A DNA stretch of 64,000 nucleotides from Cervus elaphus (lineage: Eukaryota > Chordata > Mammalia > Artiodactyla > Cervidae), in assembly GCF_910594005.1 (NCBI RefSeq), contig NC_057829.1, positions 57,085,001-57,149,000 of the forward strand. Direction: 5' to 3'. Below, piece after piece: positions 13,026 through 25,317 of the stretch (its first letter is position 1; the number at the start of each line of letters is the position of its first letter). A program made the position numbers and the translations under genes. Below the pieces are notes generated by a model, which saw nothing but the letters and a program-made list of their open reading frames with translations, ran no database searches and was not told where the DNA came from.

Positions 13026-13835
13026 ATGATAAAATCACTTGTCCCTGCAAATTTTCTTCTGTCACGCCTTCCTGAAGCCTTCTCTGATCTATCCAGATTG
13101 ATCCTTCCTTCTTCTTAAAATAGGGAAGGATATACCTTTGGTAATTTCACTGGAACTTTAAATATCTTGTATCTGCTAGATGTAGCCCAAATTAAATTAC
13201 AGAGTTTTCTGGATAGGTACATGCATCCATTTATTTTTTTTATGCAGCTTCATGGAACCAGTGAAACTACATGGAATCAGTTAATGCACAGTGTATGTTA
13301 CTGGCAATTTCTTTGTGTGCTTGTTTTGTACTATTAAGTTATAAGTCTTCATACTTATTTGCATCTAAATTATAATTTTTAGATGGAGTAATTTGGTGGT
13401 ATTATTGAGAATTTACATATTGTGGGCAGTACTATTTGATCTCAGATGACCATCAGATGTAATGTTAAGTGATTAGAATAAATGGAAAGTGTATGTGGTA
13501 AGTTGGTAGATGTTGAAAATCAGCAAACCTTTTGGGAGTATTGTTATCAATAGGGTTCTTTTTTAAAATATCCCTTCTATAGAATAATTTCAGTTAATCT
13601 CTAGTGAGCATTACCTTAAAAATCCAAATTTTTAAGCTGTATACTCAAAGTTTGAAATTTTTCATATTAATTGGGGTGGGGGGGCAGTGTGGAAATAGGG
13701 TTATTCTTATCCAGAATTTGTAGGGATTATAGCTATACAAATATTCCCATTAGATTGATATGTGAAACTGCCATTTAAATACAAGTTAAAAACATAAATA
13801 TAGGCAGTTCATTTGGTTCAACCTAATTAATACTT

Positions 13836-14115
13836 AGTCCTGGGTGTTCATTGGAAGGACTGATGCTGAAGCTGAAACTCCAGTACTTTGGCCACCTCAT
13901 GCGAAGAGTTGACTCATTGGAAAAGACCCTGATGCTGGGAGGGATTGGGGGCAGGAGGAGAAGGGGACAACAGAGGATAAAATGGTTGGATGGCATCACC
14001 GACTCGATGGACATGAGTTTGAGTAAACTCCAGGAGTTGGTGATGGACAGGGAGGCCTGGCTTGCTGCGATTCATGGGGTCGCAAAGAGTTGGACACGAC
14101 TGAGTGACTGAACTG
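13836..14115 (+). mobile_element. BovB LINE 3' fragment with target duplications
   Basis: It runs from tgttcattggaaggactg to the family tail gactgaactg. Near-perfect duplications flank it: aattaatactt (13825-13835) and aattaatattt (14116-14126). This marks a severely 5'-truncated insertion of about 280 bp. Confidence 0.92.
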
Positions 14116-14449
14116 AATTAATATTTTTACATTTTGTTTTTTCCTGATGACTGGAAATTGGCTTAATTTATGATTCCGTTTAATTGAGCTACATGTATGT
14201 TCCATTGTTGATATGAAAAACTTAAAAGAACCTAGAAGTCTAGTTTCTAGATATTTCTGCATATATTTTGTTACCAAGATAATACATTTCATTCTGCCAG
14301 CGATAAACAAATATATTTACAAAATTACCTTGGTTATGGGGAAATATATATACTAATACTGCAAATAACTGGCCTATTTGCTCTATACTTGTCAACTAAA
14401 ATTTTATGAAAAAACTAGGTTGAAACCCAGTCAAATCACAGGTAGTAGT

Positions 14450-14575
14450 GATGGTTGGACAACAGTGTGAATGACTTAGTGCTACTGAATTGTAGTCTTA
14501 AAAATGGTTAAAGTGTAAGTTTTATGTTGTGTATATTTTACCACAGTAAAGGTAACAAAAATAAGGTGAAGGAGG
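14450..14575 (+). mobile_element. L1 3' terminal fragment
   Basis: ctactgaattgtagtc, aatggttaaagtgtaag and tatattttaccacag are the last part of an L1 3' UTR. Confidence 0.5.
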
Positions 14576-15523
14576 AGACATTTCTGTTTAACCTTAATAT
14601 AGCACGAGGGCCCAGACATATTGGCTGAGGTGAGTCAGACAGTCAAGCATGCTAAACAAATGTTACCTCCCTCCAGTTTTACCTAGGTAGGTCATATGAA
14701 ATCTGATTTTGAAAGCTGAGTAAAAACACAATTTTGGATATTGTTACCATGTATTCAGTTCAGTTTTTTCCCCCTGTTCTAAGAAGTTTTAATTGATGCA
14801 TGTGATTAAAATTCATGTTGATCTACAAAGACTGGAGACTTATCTACAGTACCTGACTATATAAGTCTTTCCCACTGAGCATAGTTAAGCTAGTTTTGTA
14901 ACAGAAGCCAACTTATCTAATTAAGTGAAAAGTGCACAGTAGGTGACAAGCTTTAATTAGCAGTTGTTTTCCTCTTGTGCAGTGGTAATAGAAGGGAGTG
15001 AATGATGTCATTGAGTTAAACTGTAATATTTGCCCTAATGGAAATAGATGTCAAAACTTGTGTTAATTGGGAGGAAAAAATAAGGAATTGCAACCTAATT
15101 CCACAAGAAAGAGTTCATGAAGTACCCCTAAGAGCAAAATGGGAAAAAGTTTAAAAATTAACCATCTCAATAAAGATCCTTTTTATAATACAGGCATCCC
15201 AGACTTGAGATTTCTAGGTTTCAAATATAATAAATATAATTTAATTCCCAGAAAAAAGGAAAGCCACTCATACCTATATTGGAAACATGTAAGCCCAAAT
15301 TTATCATCTCACTGTCCAAAAACAATTTATCCTGATGTCTTCATCTATTCTTTCCTTTGTGCTTTTAAATTTAATCATCTTTCTCTCTTATAGTCATACT
15401 TTACCAGAAAGAGCAATGACTGGGTTTTTTCCTCTCTCAGGTGAAAATTGAATGAGACCATATGTGAAATCATTTGTGTAATACTTTTGTTCTCCAAGTT
15501 CAAGAGGTTAAGAGATTAATGTT

Positions 15524-17317
15524 ATAATAAAAGCTATATATGACAAACCCACAGCAAACATCATCCTCAGTGGTGAAAAATTGAAAGCATTTCCCCTAAA
15601 GTCAAGAACAAGACAAGGGTGCCCACTCTCACCACTACTATTCAACATAGTTTTGGAAGTTTTGGCCACAGCAATCAGAGCAAAAAAAGAAATAAAAGGA
15701 ATCCAGATTGGAAAAGAAGAAGTAAAATTCTCACTGTTTGCAGATGACATGATCCTCTACATAGAAAACCCTAAAGACTCCACCAGAAAATTACTAGAGC
15801 TAATCAATGAATATAGTAAAGTTGCAGGATATAAAATTAACACACAGAATTCCCTTGCATTCCTATACACTAACAATGAGAAAACAGAAAGAGAAATTAA
15901 GGAAAAAATCCCGTTCACTATTGCAATGAAAAGAATAAAATAATTAAGAATATATCTACCTAAAGAAACAAAAGACCTATGTAATGAAAACTATAAAACA
16001 CTGGTGAAAGAAATCAAAGAGGACACAAATAGATGGAGAAATATACCATATTCATGGATTGGAAGAATCAATATAGTGAAAAATGAGTGTACTACCCAAA
16101 GCAATCTATAGATTCAATGCAATCCCTATCAAGCTACCAATGGTATTTTTCACAGAACTAGAACAAATAATTTCACAATTTGTATGGAAATACAAAGAAT
16201 CTTATATAGCCAAAGCAATCTTGAGAAAGGAGAATGGAACTGGAGGAATCAACCTACCTGACTTTAGGTACAAAGCTACAAAGCTATAGTCATCAAGACA
16301 GCATGGTACTGGCACAAAGACAGAAATATACATCAGTGGAACAAAATAGAAAGCCCAGAGATAAATCCACGCATCTATGGCCACCTTATCTTCAACAGAG
16401 GAGGCAAGAGTATACAACGGAGAAAACACAATCTCTTTAACAAGTGGTGCTGGGAAAACTGGTCAACCACTTGTAAAAGAATGAAACTAGAACACTTTCT
16501 AACACCATACACAAAAATAAACTCAAAATGGATTAAAGATCTAAACGTAAGACCAGAAACTATAAAACTCCTAGAGGAAAACATAGGCAAAACACTCTCC
16601 GACATAAATCACAGCAGGATCCTCTATGACCCACCTCCCAGAGTGTTGGAAATAAAAGCAAAAATAAATAAATGGGACCTGATTAAAATTAAAAGCTTTT
16701 GCACAACAAAGGAAACTATAAGCAAGGTGAAAAGACAGCCTTCAGAACGGGAGAAAATAATAGCAAATGAAGAAACAGACAAAGAATTAATCTCAAAAAT
16801 ATACAAGCAACTCCTGCAGCTCAATTCCAGAAAAATAAACGACCCAATCAAAAAATGGGCCAAAGAACTAAACAGACATTTCTCCAAAGAAGACATACAG
16901 ATGGCTAACAAACACATGAAAAGATACTCAACATCACTCACTATCAGAGAAATGCAAATCAAAACCACAATGAGGTACCATTTCACACCAGTCAGAATGG
17001 CTGCTATCCAAAAGTCTACAAGCTACAAATGCTGGAGAGGGTGTGGAGAAAAGGGAACCCTCTTACACTGTTGGTGGGAATGCAAACTAGTACAGCCACT
17101 ATGGAGAAGAGTGTGGAGATTTCTTAAAAAAACTGGAAATAGAACTGCCATATGACTCAGCAATCCCACTGCTGGGGGCATACATACTGAGGAAACCAGA
17201 ATTGAAAGGATGGGAAACACATGTACACCTGTGGCAGATTCATGTCAATGTATGGCAAAACCACTACAATTAGTAATTAGCCTCCAATTAAAATAAATAA
17301 ATTTATATTTTAAAAAG
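15524..17317 (+). pseudogene. Bovid L1 (L1-BT-like), 5'-truncated, with 13-bp target duplications
   Basis: A 1.8-kb insertion bounded by perfect duplications agagattaatgtt (15511-15523 and 17318-17330). It carries the ORF2 reverse-transcriptase motif FADDMI, preceded by QGCPLSPLLFNIVLEVL, and the C-terminal zinc-knuckle-like region, then the 3' UTR ending in an A-rich tail. ORF2 is broken: a TAA follows KRIK at 15940-15942 and later parts lie in other frames, the longest of 224 codons from 16481. Most of the element, including the endonuclease and ORF1, is missing. The clean duplications indicate a comparatively recent insertion. Confidence 0.95.
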
Positions 17318-17712
17318 AGAGATTAATGTTGTTGAAATTGGAGATACACTGAATTCCACATATTCCTGTACTTACCACTCCTCAAGAATTATCAGGTCTT
17401 ATAAAAGCAGCGTGAGGATTGTCTCTGCATTCTGGTTCATTTGAGAAGGTGAAAAATTACTAGAAAGATTGAGGAAGTTATGTAAAAACAAAATTCAGAA
17501 AACACAAGACTCTGCAGAACAGAAGGAAAAACAGAAAAAAGGAGAGACTACTGTACTGGAAATGTGTTGGTTATTTTTCCCCTCAGTCTTTTAATATAGA
17601 ATTTAAGGTTCTATAATATAATATAGTAGGTTCATCCCATTAAGTGGAGCTGCAATGAAAAGGAGGCTGGAGTGTTAATGATAATATCATTGTTTTCTCT
17701 CTTAATTTACAG

Positions 17713-17915
17713 AAGTTGCTGGGTGTGTTTTGCCACTGATGAAGATGATAGAACAGCTGAATGGGTGAGACCATGCAGATGCAGAGGATCTACAAAATGG
17801 GTCCACCAGGCTTGTCTACAGCGCTGGGTGGATGAAAAACAAAGAGGAAACAGTACAGCCAGAGTGGCATGTCCTCAGTGCAATGCTGAATACTTAATAG
17901 TTTTTCCAAAGTTGG
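17713..17915 (+). CDS. MARCHF5: MARCHF5 exon 2: RING-CH zinc-binding domain
   Basis: This exon is 203 bp. It completes the split codon for Arg12, encodes residues 13-79 and gives the first base of Gly80. The acceptor is ttacag at 17707-17712 and the donor is G|gtaag at 17915/17916. It holds the whole RING-CH (C4HC3) finger: CWVC (C14, C17), CRC (C33, C35), H43 and C46 in WVHQAC, and CPQC (C65, C68). All eight zinc ligands are present. His43 is the residue whose mutation is classically used to kill this ligase. The finger recruits the ubiquitin-loaded E2 and faces the cytosol. An open frame runs upstream into the intron from an ATG at 17672, but it is interrupted by the splice acceptor and is not a real start. 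Confidence 0.97.
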
Positions 17916-17944
17916 GTAAGAAGATCCCTAAAACCAACACAGAG

Positions 17945-17964
17945 ATATATATATATATATATAT
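17945..17964. repeat. (AT)10 microsatellite
   Basis: An AT tract 29 bp after the exon 2 splice donor. Confidence 0.9.
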
Positions 17965-20900
17965 CATGTTCTTACATTGTATGTGACTCTTTAAGAGCCT
18001 TGGTTTATCTTTAAGTGACTCATCTCTTTGTTTTTTTGTGAGTTTCTCTATTCCATTTCTGTTTTATCTCTAAATGTCAGATATTTATTTGTTTTGCTAA
18101 CAGTTTACATTATACTTAATATATTCCAAAATCTGTCCATTTGTGTATTAAATGTTTTCATTTGGTTGAATGGATAAAGAACTTGGATATCTAATTATGT
18201 AGATAAAATCAAGTAACACAGCTATAATAAAAAGCTAAGGAACCTCATTCTCTGGAAACCAGTGGTGTGAGAGCAAGAAAACAATAGTTATTCTAATACT
18301 TATTCTTAATTTTTATATTAAGGAATAAAAGTAAGGACATTAAATATTTAATAAAATACAGTGTTAAATTCATCTTTGGAATACAATTTATATGGCTGTC
18401 TTTTGTTAAAATTACTTTCCTTTTTCTGTGAATTGGCCAGCGAGAAATAACCAATAGTCGGTGAGAATGAGGCTAGAGTTGAAATAAGTGTAGCAGAAAT
18501 GTTTAAAGGAAGCTGTAACTAACACTGGTATTTAGTTAGCATGTTTCAATACAGCCATGTGATTACAAACTGGTGTCATTCTCTCTGGTGGTTATGCCAT
18601 GCCATATAATAAAAATGTTATTAAACATTTTTAATATCATCCTTGACTACAATCAAGAAGTGTTTGAAAGCAGTTTGGTTTTTCGGAAGGTCCAAAGGCA
18701 AAAATGACTTTGTGGAGGAATGTTTCAAGGAGAAATTGGAAATTATTAGATATGTTATTTTTTTCTAGGTGCTATACATATTGAAATCAGACCTTTTTTT
18801 TTAATAAAGCTACATAAATGCAGATGATGTGCTTTTCTAATATGAGAAGATTAATAATAAGGGCAATAAAAATTTCCATAGTTGTCTATATTTCTCTAAC
18901 ATAATGCATAGGAAGAAGTGATAGTGTTCTATGAAAGAAAAATAGTGTAGTAGAGAAAGTACCATTTTTTGAACGTTTAGCTTTTGTGGATCTCACTGAT
19001 GGGTCTTTTACACGTCATGTAAAGCAGTTACTGCTGCAATCTTTCACCACATTGATACCTGGTTCACGGAAGTCAAAGCTGCAGTTTCTTGTCCTCCTTA
19101 TTCTGCTAAATCAGATAATCCCACTTTTCAACTATAGATGGTTGAATATTTCCAACAACCAAGTATAGGATGTTTCAGCAGCAAGTATAGGATGATTCTT
19201 CTAGATGTTTTAGATATTCAGATGGATGAATACCAAAATTATTGCAAGAAATCTCACTGAAAACTACCTACAACGTTGAGTTGACAAATGTATGGCACTC
19301 AGCAATGAAGTTGAATATTTCAGTTTGGAAAGTGGCACTGGGTAAATCTGTCCTTATGGTGTATTTCAGTTCTAGGAAATACATTTTTTTAGGTCTAGAG
19401 TGGTAACTGAATACATTTTTCTAAGTATACTAATAATAAAGACACCTGTTTCATTGTACAACAAGGACAGAGCATGGCTAGATGTTGGAAAAGTCAAACT
19501 ACGGTTAAGCTGTGTGTATCATGATTTGGTCTTTGTATTTTATCCTGAAGAATTTCAGCTATGATGGGTTCAAGCTATTCACTATACTATATGTCTCACA
19601 GAGATCTGCCACTTGAGTAAGCCACAGATAATCACAGAAATTTTTTTACTGACCTTATCAGTGTCATGGGGTGGAAATATATATCCTCATTTGAATAGCT
19701 TTTGGTAGCATCTTTCCTCCTGACAAGATAAAAAAGCAGAGTGTTGTGCTTACTTCTTTTTTCCTGACATAACATGCCGAGGATATCTGCTCAGGGGCTG
19801 CAGTTGAATATATATTCACAATTTTCTATGCAATCTTTAACAGACTCAATGGAAAATTTAACTGTCAAACGCCAGCTGTTGCCTATAAATGAAGCCTTGT
19901 GTGAATTGACTTTTAGGTGCCATAATGTTCCTGGCTACACACAACTAGTGCTTTTGGCTATGTTGATCCTAGTGTATGTTTTCAAGTTAAGGTTCAAAGA
20001 TAATTGTTGGTTAAAAGAAAATCCCTTCTCTAAAGCATGTTTTCATTGATAATCAGAATTAAAGTTTTATTTCATTATTTACAGGTTATATATATGCCAA
20101 GGGTTGATTCATACTTTGAATACTAGTGATTTCTTGTAGTCATTCATAAAATATTTAAGAGCATACATCTGTGATACTAACTGTTCTTACTCACTGAATA
20201 TGACACCTGTTATATAATGTCCAGTAGTGTCATCTGATACAGAAATATACCAGTAGATTGTTTTCTTTCTGAGCATATTTGTCATTAATTTTGCAGATGA
20301 CTATAGTTACACTTGATTTTGTTAAAATAAGTTAAAGTTCTTTTACAGTTTTTAATCTTTGCTGTCAATGACAAAATTTGTAATGCAGGTTTCAGTTGGT
20401 TTACTACAGTGGTTAAAAATTGTATGAAGACTTCAGTGGCTTCTTATTACTGTTTTATAATTATTTAGTCCCTGTTTTAAAATGTGTTGTACTTTGATGG
20501 GAATAAGGAGATCCCCTAGTGCAGACTAATAACTTGTAATTCACTGGTCACAGCCCACTCTAAGATCCTACTGTTTTCACTCTGTAAGATCATACTATTT
20601 ATCATTTTGAGTCAAGTATGTTTTCACCACTTCTACTCTTCAGTGAATGCTTTTGAGGCATTGATTACTTAAATTAGAGACAACGCACTGATAAGAACAA
20701 CAGCAAAGTAATATATTTAGCCAGTGTAAACAACTCATGATGTCGAAGTTTGTTAGCTGAAACAGTCAGTCTCCTCTTAACCTTGTAAAGCATATGTGAC
20801 CCTTGGAACATAACAGTTAAGAACCTAAAAGAATTTCCTTGAAAGTCATAATTAATCTTTTCAGTTTATGAAATGTTTGTGATCAAAGCTTTTATCACTT

Positions 20901-21304
20901 TTTTTTAAACCAAATTGTCTATAGTAAACCAGTTGATTGCCAGGGACCACCATTGATCCCCCAAAGACACTTAGGAGACACTGGCCAAAAGAAGGAATAA
21001 GAGACAAGAGAAAAGATTCAGAGAGGAAGAGCTGATCGTTAACATTCTTTGAGATGGTCTTTGTGTAGCAGGTATTAAAAAAGAGTTTTCCTATGGATTT
21101 AGCCTCAGTCTGTTTGACTAGCTGGCCAAAGTCTGCATCTTTCCTGGTACTTATTGGGGACCAGAATGGAAGGCTGGTGGCAAGTGTCTGTCCTTAATTG
21201 TCAGCAGGGAATATACCATGCCTTGCTATGGAAAACTTAGACAGTTCATCAGACTTTCACTCCTCTCATTCGCTTTTTTCTGGTGAACCAGGACAGTTGT
21301 ATGT

Positions 21305-21640
21305 AACTACAGGCACTTAAAAACTACTCAAAATATAGTCTCAGAACCAGCAACATTAGAATCGTCTGGGAGCTGTTATGGAAGAAAAACCTGGTGAATT
21401 CCCTGGTGATACAGTGGCTAAGATTCAGTGCTCCTAATGCAGGGGGCCAAGGTTCAATCCCTAGTCAGGGAACTAGATCCCACATGCCACAACCAAGATC
21501 CCACATGCCTTATCAAAGATCCCATGTGCCACAACTAAGGCTGGTTGCAGCTAAATGAGTTAATTAAAAGAATGAAGAACCTTAGCTCCACCCCTAGTTA
21601 TAGTTAATGATCTGCATTTTCATGGAATCATTAGTTTATG
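21305..21640 (-). mobile_element. MER5/MER20-type hAT-Charlie fossil split by a CHR SINE
   Basis: ccagcaacattagaatcgtc and tgggagctgttatgga on the left, then ccttagctccacccc and gatctgcattttcatg on the right, are the two halves of a hAT-Charlie element. The strand is not certain. Confidence 0.5.
21395..21578 (+). mobile_element. CHR-type tRNA-Glu SINE
   Basis: gaattccctggtgatacagt, ggttcaatccctagtcagg and the aactagatcccacatgcc module, which is repeated three times in a degenerate form. Confidence 0.87.
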
Positions 21641-22180
21641 TGCATATTAAAGAAGCATAGATTTAAAACAGGAAAAGAACATCAGCTGAGAAGTTTGTCT
21701 TCTATTAAAAATAAAATATTTCAAAAAATAATAAAATATTTGTATGCATTTTAAGACGAGATAGTTATTTTGTTTAGCTGAACAGAAGGATCCAGGGACA
21801 GTATGTTTGTGGTGTACAGGTCTCTTCATTTGTTAAATTTATTCATATTTCATTCGTTCCTTTTTTTTTTAAGTAAAGGATTTTGGGGTTATTTTTTTTA
21901 ATTGACGTATAGTTGCTATACTACATTATATAAGTTACAGATCAGTGTAGTGATTCATGACTTTTAAAGGTCATTCTCTATTTATGGTTATTATAAAATA
22001 TTGACTATATTCCATGTTGTATCCTTATAGGTTATTTTATACCTAGTAGTCTATACCTTACTCCCCAAAATTTGTTTTGTTAAATTTATTTCTATCATTC
22101 TTTTTGATAGTATTTTCAGTACAGTTGTTTTCTTAATTTTATTTTCAGATTGCTTATTGCAAGTATGTAGTATACAGTTG

Positions 22181-22449
22181 CAGAGAAGGCAATGGCAACC
22201 CACTTCAGTACTCTTGCCTGGAAAATCCCATGGACGGAGGAGCCTGGTAGGCTGCAGTCCATGGGGTCGCGAAGAGTTGGCACGACTGAGCGACTTCACT
22301 TTCACTTTTCACTTTCATGCATTGGAGAAGGAAATGGCAACCCACTCCAGTGTTCTTGTCTGGAGAATCCCAAGGGCGGGGGAGCCTAGTGGGCTGCCAT
22401 CTATGGGGTCGCACAGAGTCGGACACAACTGAAGTGACTTAGCAGCCCC
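22181..22449 (+). mobile_element. BOV-A2 SINE with perfect 12-bp target duplications
   Basis: The duplications agtatacagttg lie at 22169-22180 and 22450-22461. The body contains two Bov-A units joined by cactttcacttttcac. The perfect duplications indicate a young copy within the old L1. Confidence 0.97.
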
Positions 22450-22645
22450 AGTATACAGTTGATTTTTGTTTTTTTATCTCATACCCTGCAACCATGCTGT
22501 TCTCATTTAATAGTTCTAATAGTATTTTAGTGCATTGCTTATGATTTACTATATATAATATCATGTCATCTGTGAATAGAAACAGTCTTGCTTCATCTTT
22601 TCCAATCTAGCTGCTTTTATTTCATTCTCTTGCCTAGCTGCCCTG

Positions 22646-22865
22646 AGCTTCCCTGGTGGCTCAGACGGTAAAGAATCCACTTGCAAATGCGGGAGACCTG
22701 GGTTTGATCCCTGGGTTGGGAAGATTCCCTGGAGGAGGGCATGGCAACCCACTCCAGTATTCTTGCCTGGTGAATCCCCATGGACAGAGGAACCTGGCAG
22801 GATACAGTCCATGGGGCCGCAAAGAGTGGGACACGACTGAGCAACTAAGCCTAGCACAACACAGT
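22646..22865 (+). mobile_element. Bov-tA SINE
   Basis: It begins agcttccctggtggctcag (tRNA-derived part), continues with gggttggg aagattccctgg and the Bov-A unit, and ends gacacgactgagcaact. The short word tgccctg flanks both sides (22639-22645 and 22866-22872). Confidence 0.95.
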
Positions 22866-23849
22866 TGCCCTGGCTGCAAACTCCAGAACAATGTTAAATG
22901 GAAGTGGTAAGGACATCTTTGTCTTATTTTTGATCTTAGAGCAAAAACAGTCTTTCACCGTGAAGTATGTTATCTCTGGGTTTTTCATGGATAATTTCTA
23001 TCAGATTGAAGATTTTCCCTTCTAGTTTGTTGAGTGTTTTTTTTACCATGATAGGGTGTTAGATTTTGTCAGATGTCTTTTCTGAATCTATAGGAGTGAT
23101 CATGTAGTTTTTGTCCTTTATGCTACTGATATATGGTATATTGCATTAATTGATTATCATATGGTTAACCAGTGTTGCCTTTCTGGGATAAATTCTACCC
23201 ATTTTAGATGTATAACCCATTTTAGATATCACTGGATTTGGTTTGCTAGTATTTTGAGAATTTTTCTGTCTGTAGATATTGGTCTGTAATTTTTTTTTTT
23301 TTTTTTTTCGGTGTCTTTCAGTGCTTCAAGAACTAGATGATACTGGTCTCATAAAATGAGTTGGGAAGTGATCTTTTCTCTCATATTTTTGGGAAGGAGA
23401 TTGTGAAGGATTGGTGTTAATTCTTTAAATGTTTGGTGATAGTGAATCCATCTGGTCCTGAACTTTTCATTTTTTAATTTCTGTAAGGTTAATATTAATG
23501 CTGCCCCCTCTTTCATTCATGACTTTATTTTAGTAATATGACTCTTACCTCTTTTTTCTTGATCAGTCTAGCTAAAGATTTGTTTATTTTGTTGATCTTT
23601 TCAAAGAACAAACTTACAGGTTTTTTTTTCCTCTCTTTCTATTTCATTTATTTCCACTTTAGTCTTTATTATTTCTTTCTACTTGGTTTGGGTTTAATTT
23701 TATTTTCTTTTTCTAGTTTCTTAAAGTATAAGGATAGATTAAGGGTTTGAGATCTTTTTTAAAACAGACATTGCATTTTAGAACAGTTCACAGGAAAATT
23801 GAGAGGAAGGTACAAAAACACCCCATATACTCCCTGCCTCCTCACATGC

Positions 23850-23935
23850 ATGTGTGCTCAGTCACTTCATGTCCCAATTCTTTTGCGACCCTATGGACTA
23901 TAACCTACCAGGCTTTTCTGTCCATGGGTTTTTAA
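23850..23935 (-). mobile_element. Bov-A/Bov-tA SINE fragment
   Basis: gtgctcagtcacttcatg, ttgcgaccctatgg and ctgtccatggg are the antisense 3' part of a Bov SINE, diverged and truncated. Confidence 0.75.
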
Positions 23936-25317
23936 GCCTCCTGCATTATTAATGTGTTTCACCAGGGTGATAAATTTCTACAACTGATGAACCTATATTG
24001 ACACATTACCACTACCCAAAGTCCAAAGTTTATATTAGGGTTGATTCTTGGTATTGTACATTCTATGGGTGTGGAGAAATATATAATGATGTGTATCCAC
24101 TATTATAGTATAATACATAGTATTTTCACTGCACTGAAAATCCACCTATTATTCACCCCATCCTCTTCCCTAAACCATGACAACCACTGATCTTTTCACT
24201 GTTTTCATATGCCTTTTTCAGAATGTCATGTAGTTGGAATCATATAGTATGTAGCCTTAGTTTCTGTATTCCTTTTATAGTTAGATAATTCATTTCTTGT
24301 GAGCACTGAATAATATCCCAGTATCTGGACATATCACAGCTTATTTTTCTGTTCACCTACTGAAGGACATCTTGTTGCTTCCAGGTTTTGGCAATTACAG
24401 ATAAAGCTGTAGTACACAGCTATGTGCAGGTTTTTGTGTGGACATATATTTTCAGCTTATTTAGGTAAATAACAGAGTGTAGTTGCTGGATCATATGGGA
24501 AGAGTATTTTTAATTTTGTGAGAAACTACCAAATTATCTTTCAGAATAGCTGTACATTTTGCATTCTGACCAGCAATAAGTTCCTGTTTATCTGTATCCT
24601 TGTCGGCACTTGTTTTCCGTTTTGGGGATTTTAGCCATTTATATTGTATTGTTTGAATTTGCGGTTCCCTAATGATTAAATGTCTTTTCATATGCTTATT
24701 AGCAGTCATATCTTCTTTGATAAGGTGTCATAATTGGTAATGTCTTTTGATCATTTTTTTCCCTATTGTTGAGTTTTAAATGTTCTGTCTTTTGGATAAC
24801 AATTCTTTATCAGGAATATCTTTTGCAAATATTTTTATCCCAGTCTGTAGTTTGTCTTTTCATTCTCTTGATCTTTCTTGTTTTTTAATATAGTCATTTA
24901 CATCTATAAATTTCTCTAAGCAACATTTGGATTTCTTCTTTGATCTGTTGATTATTTAGGAGTGTGTGGTTTAATTTTAACATATTTGTAAATTTCCCAA
25001 ATGCCATTCTATTATTGATTCTAATTTTATTCCATTGTGATCAAAGAACATACTTTGATATCTGTTCTTTTAAATGATTAAGGCTTGTTTTATGTTCTAG
25101 CAAGCTTTATCCTGGCAAATACTCCATGTACACTTAAGAAGATGTGCATTCTGTTGGTGGTTGTGGTAGAGTGTGGTATAAATATCTAGTTGACTCAAAT
25201 TTTTTTTATATGAATGAAGTTTTATATTCTATATAAATATCATATATTACATATAATTGTATAAAATTATATTTATATACTGTATAAACTAGTTTTAATA
25301 TTATGATAATTACTTTA

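Larger units (their letters stand above)
1..17712 (+). other. 3' part of MARCHF5 intron 1
   Basis: No exon is recognised here. Exon 1 (residues 1-12, MPDQALQQMLD in the family) was looked for and not seen, and there is no CpG island that would mark its promoter. The stretch holds the repeats listed separately. Stretches at about 1410-1750, 1920-3200, 6500-8330, 9450-10260, 11060-12840, 13030-13820 and 14580-15510 are AT-rich with nothing I can assign beyond faint L2-like pieces (for example around 20-130 and 7150-7560). Confidence 0.8.

Noticed and set aside
16481..17155. 224-codon open frame, the longest in the window
   Set aside because: It is the C-terminal part of L1 ORF2 inside a truncated insertion with target duplications.
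17672..17712. An ATG in frame with MARCHF5 exon 2, suggesting an alternative start
   Set aside because: The bases between it and exon 2 contain the polypyrimidine tract and splice acceptor; the known protein enters this exon from exon 1 through a split Arg codon.
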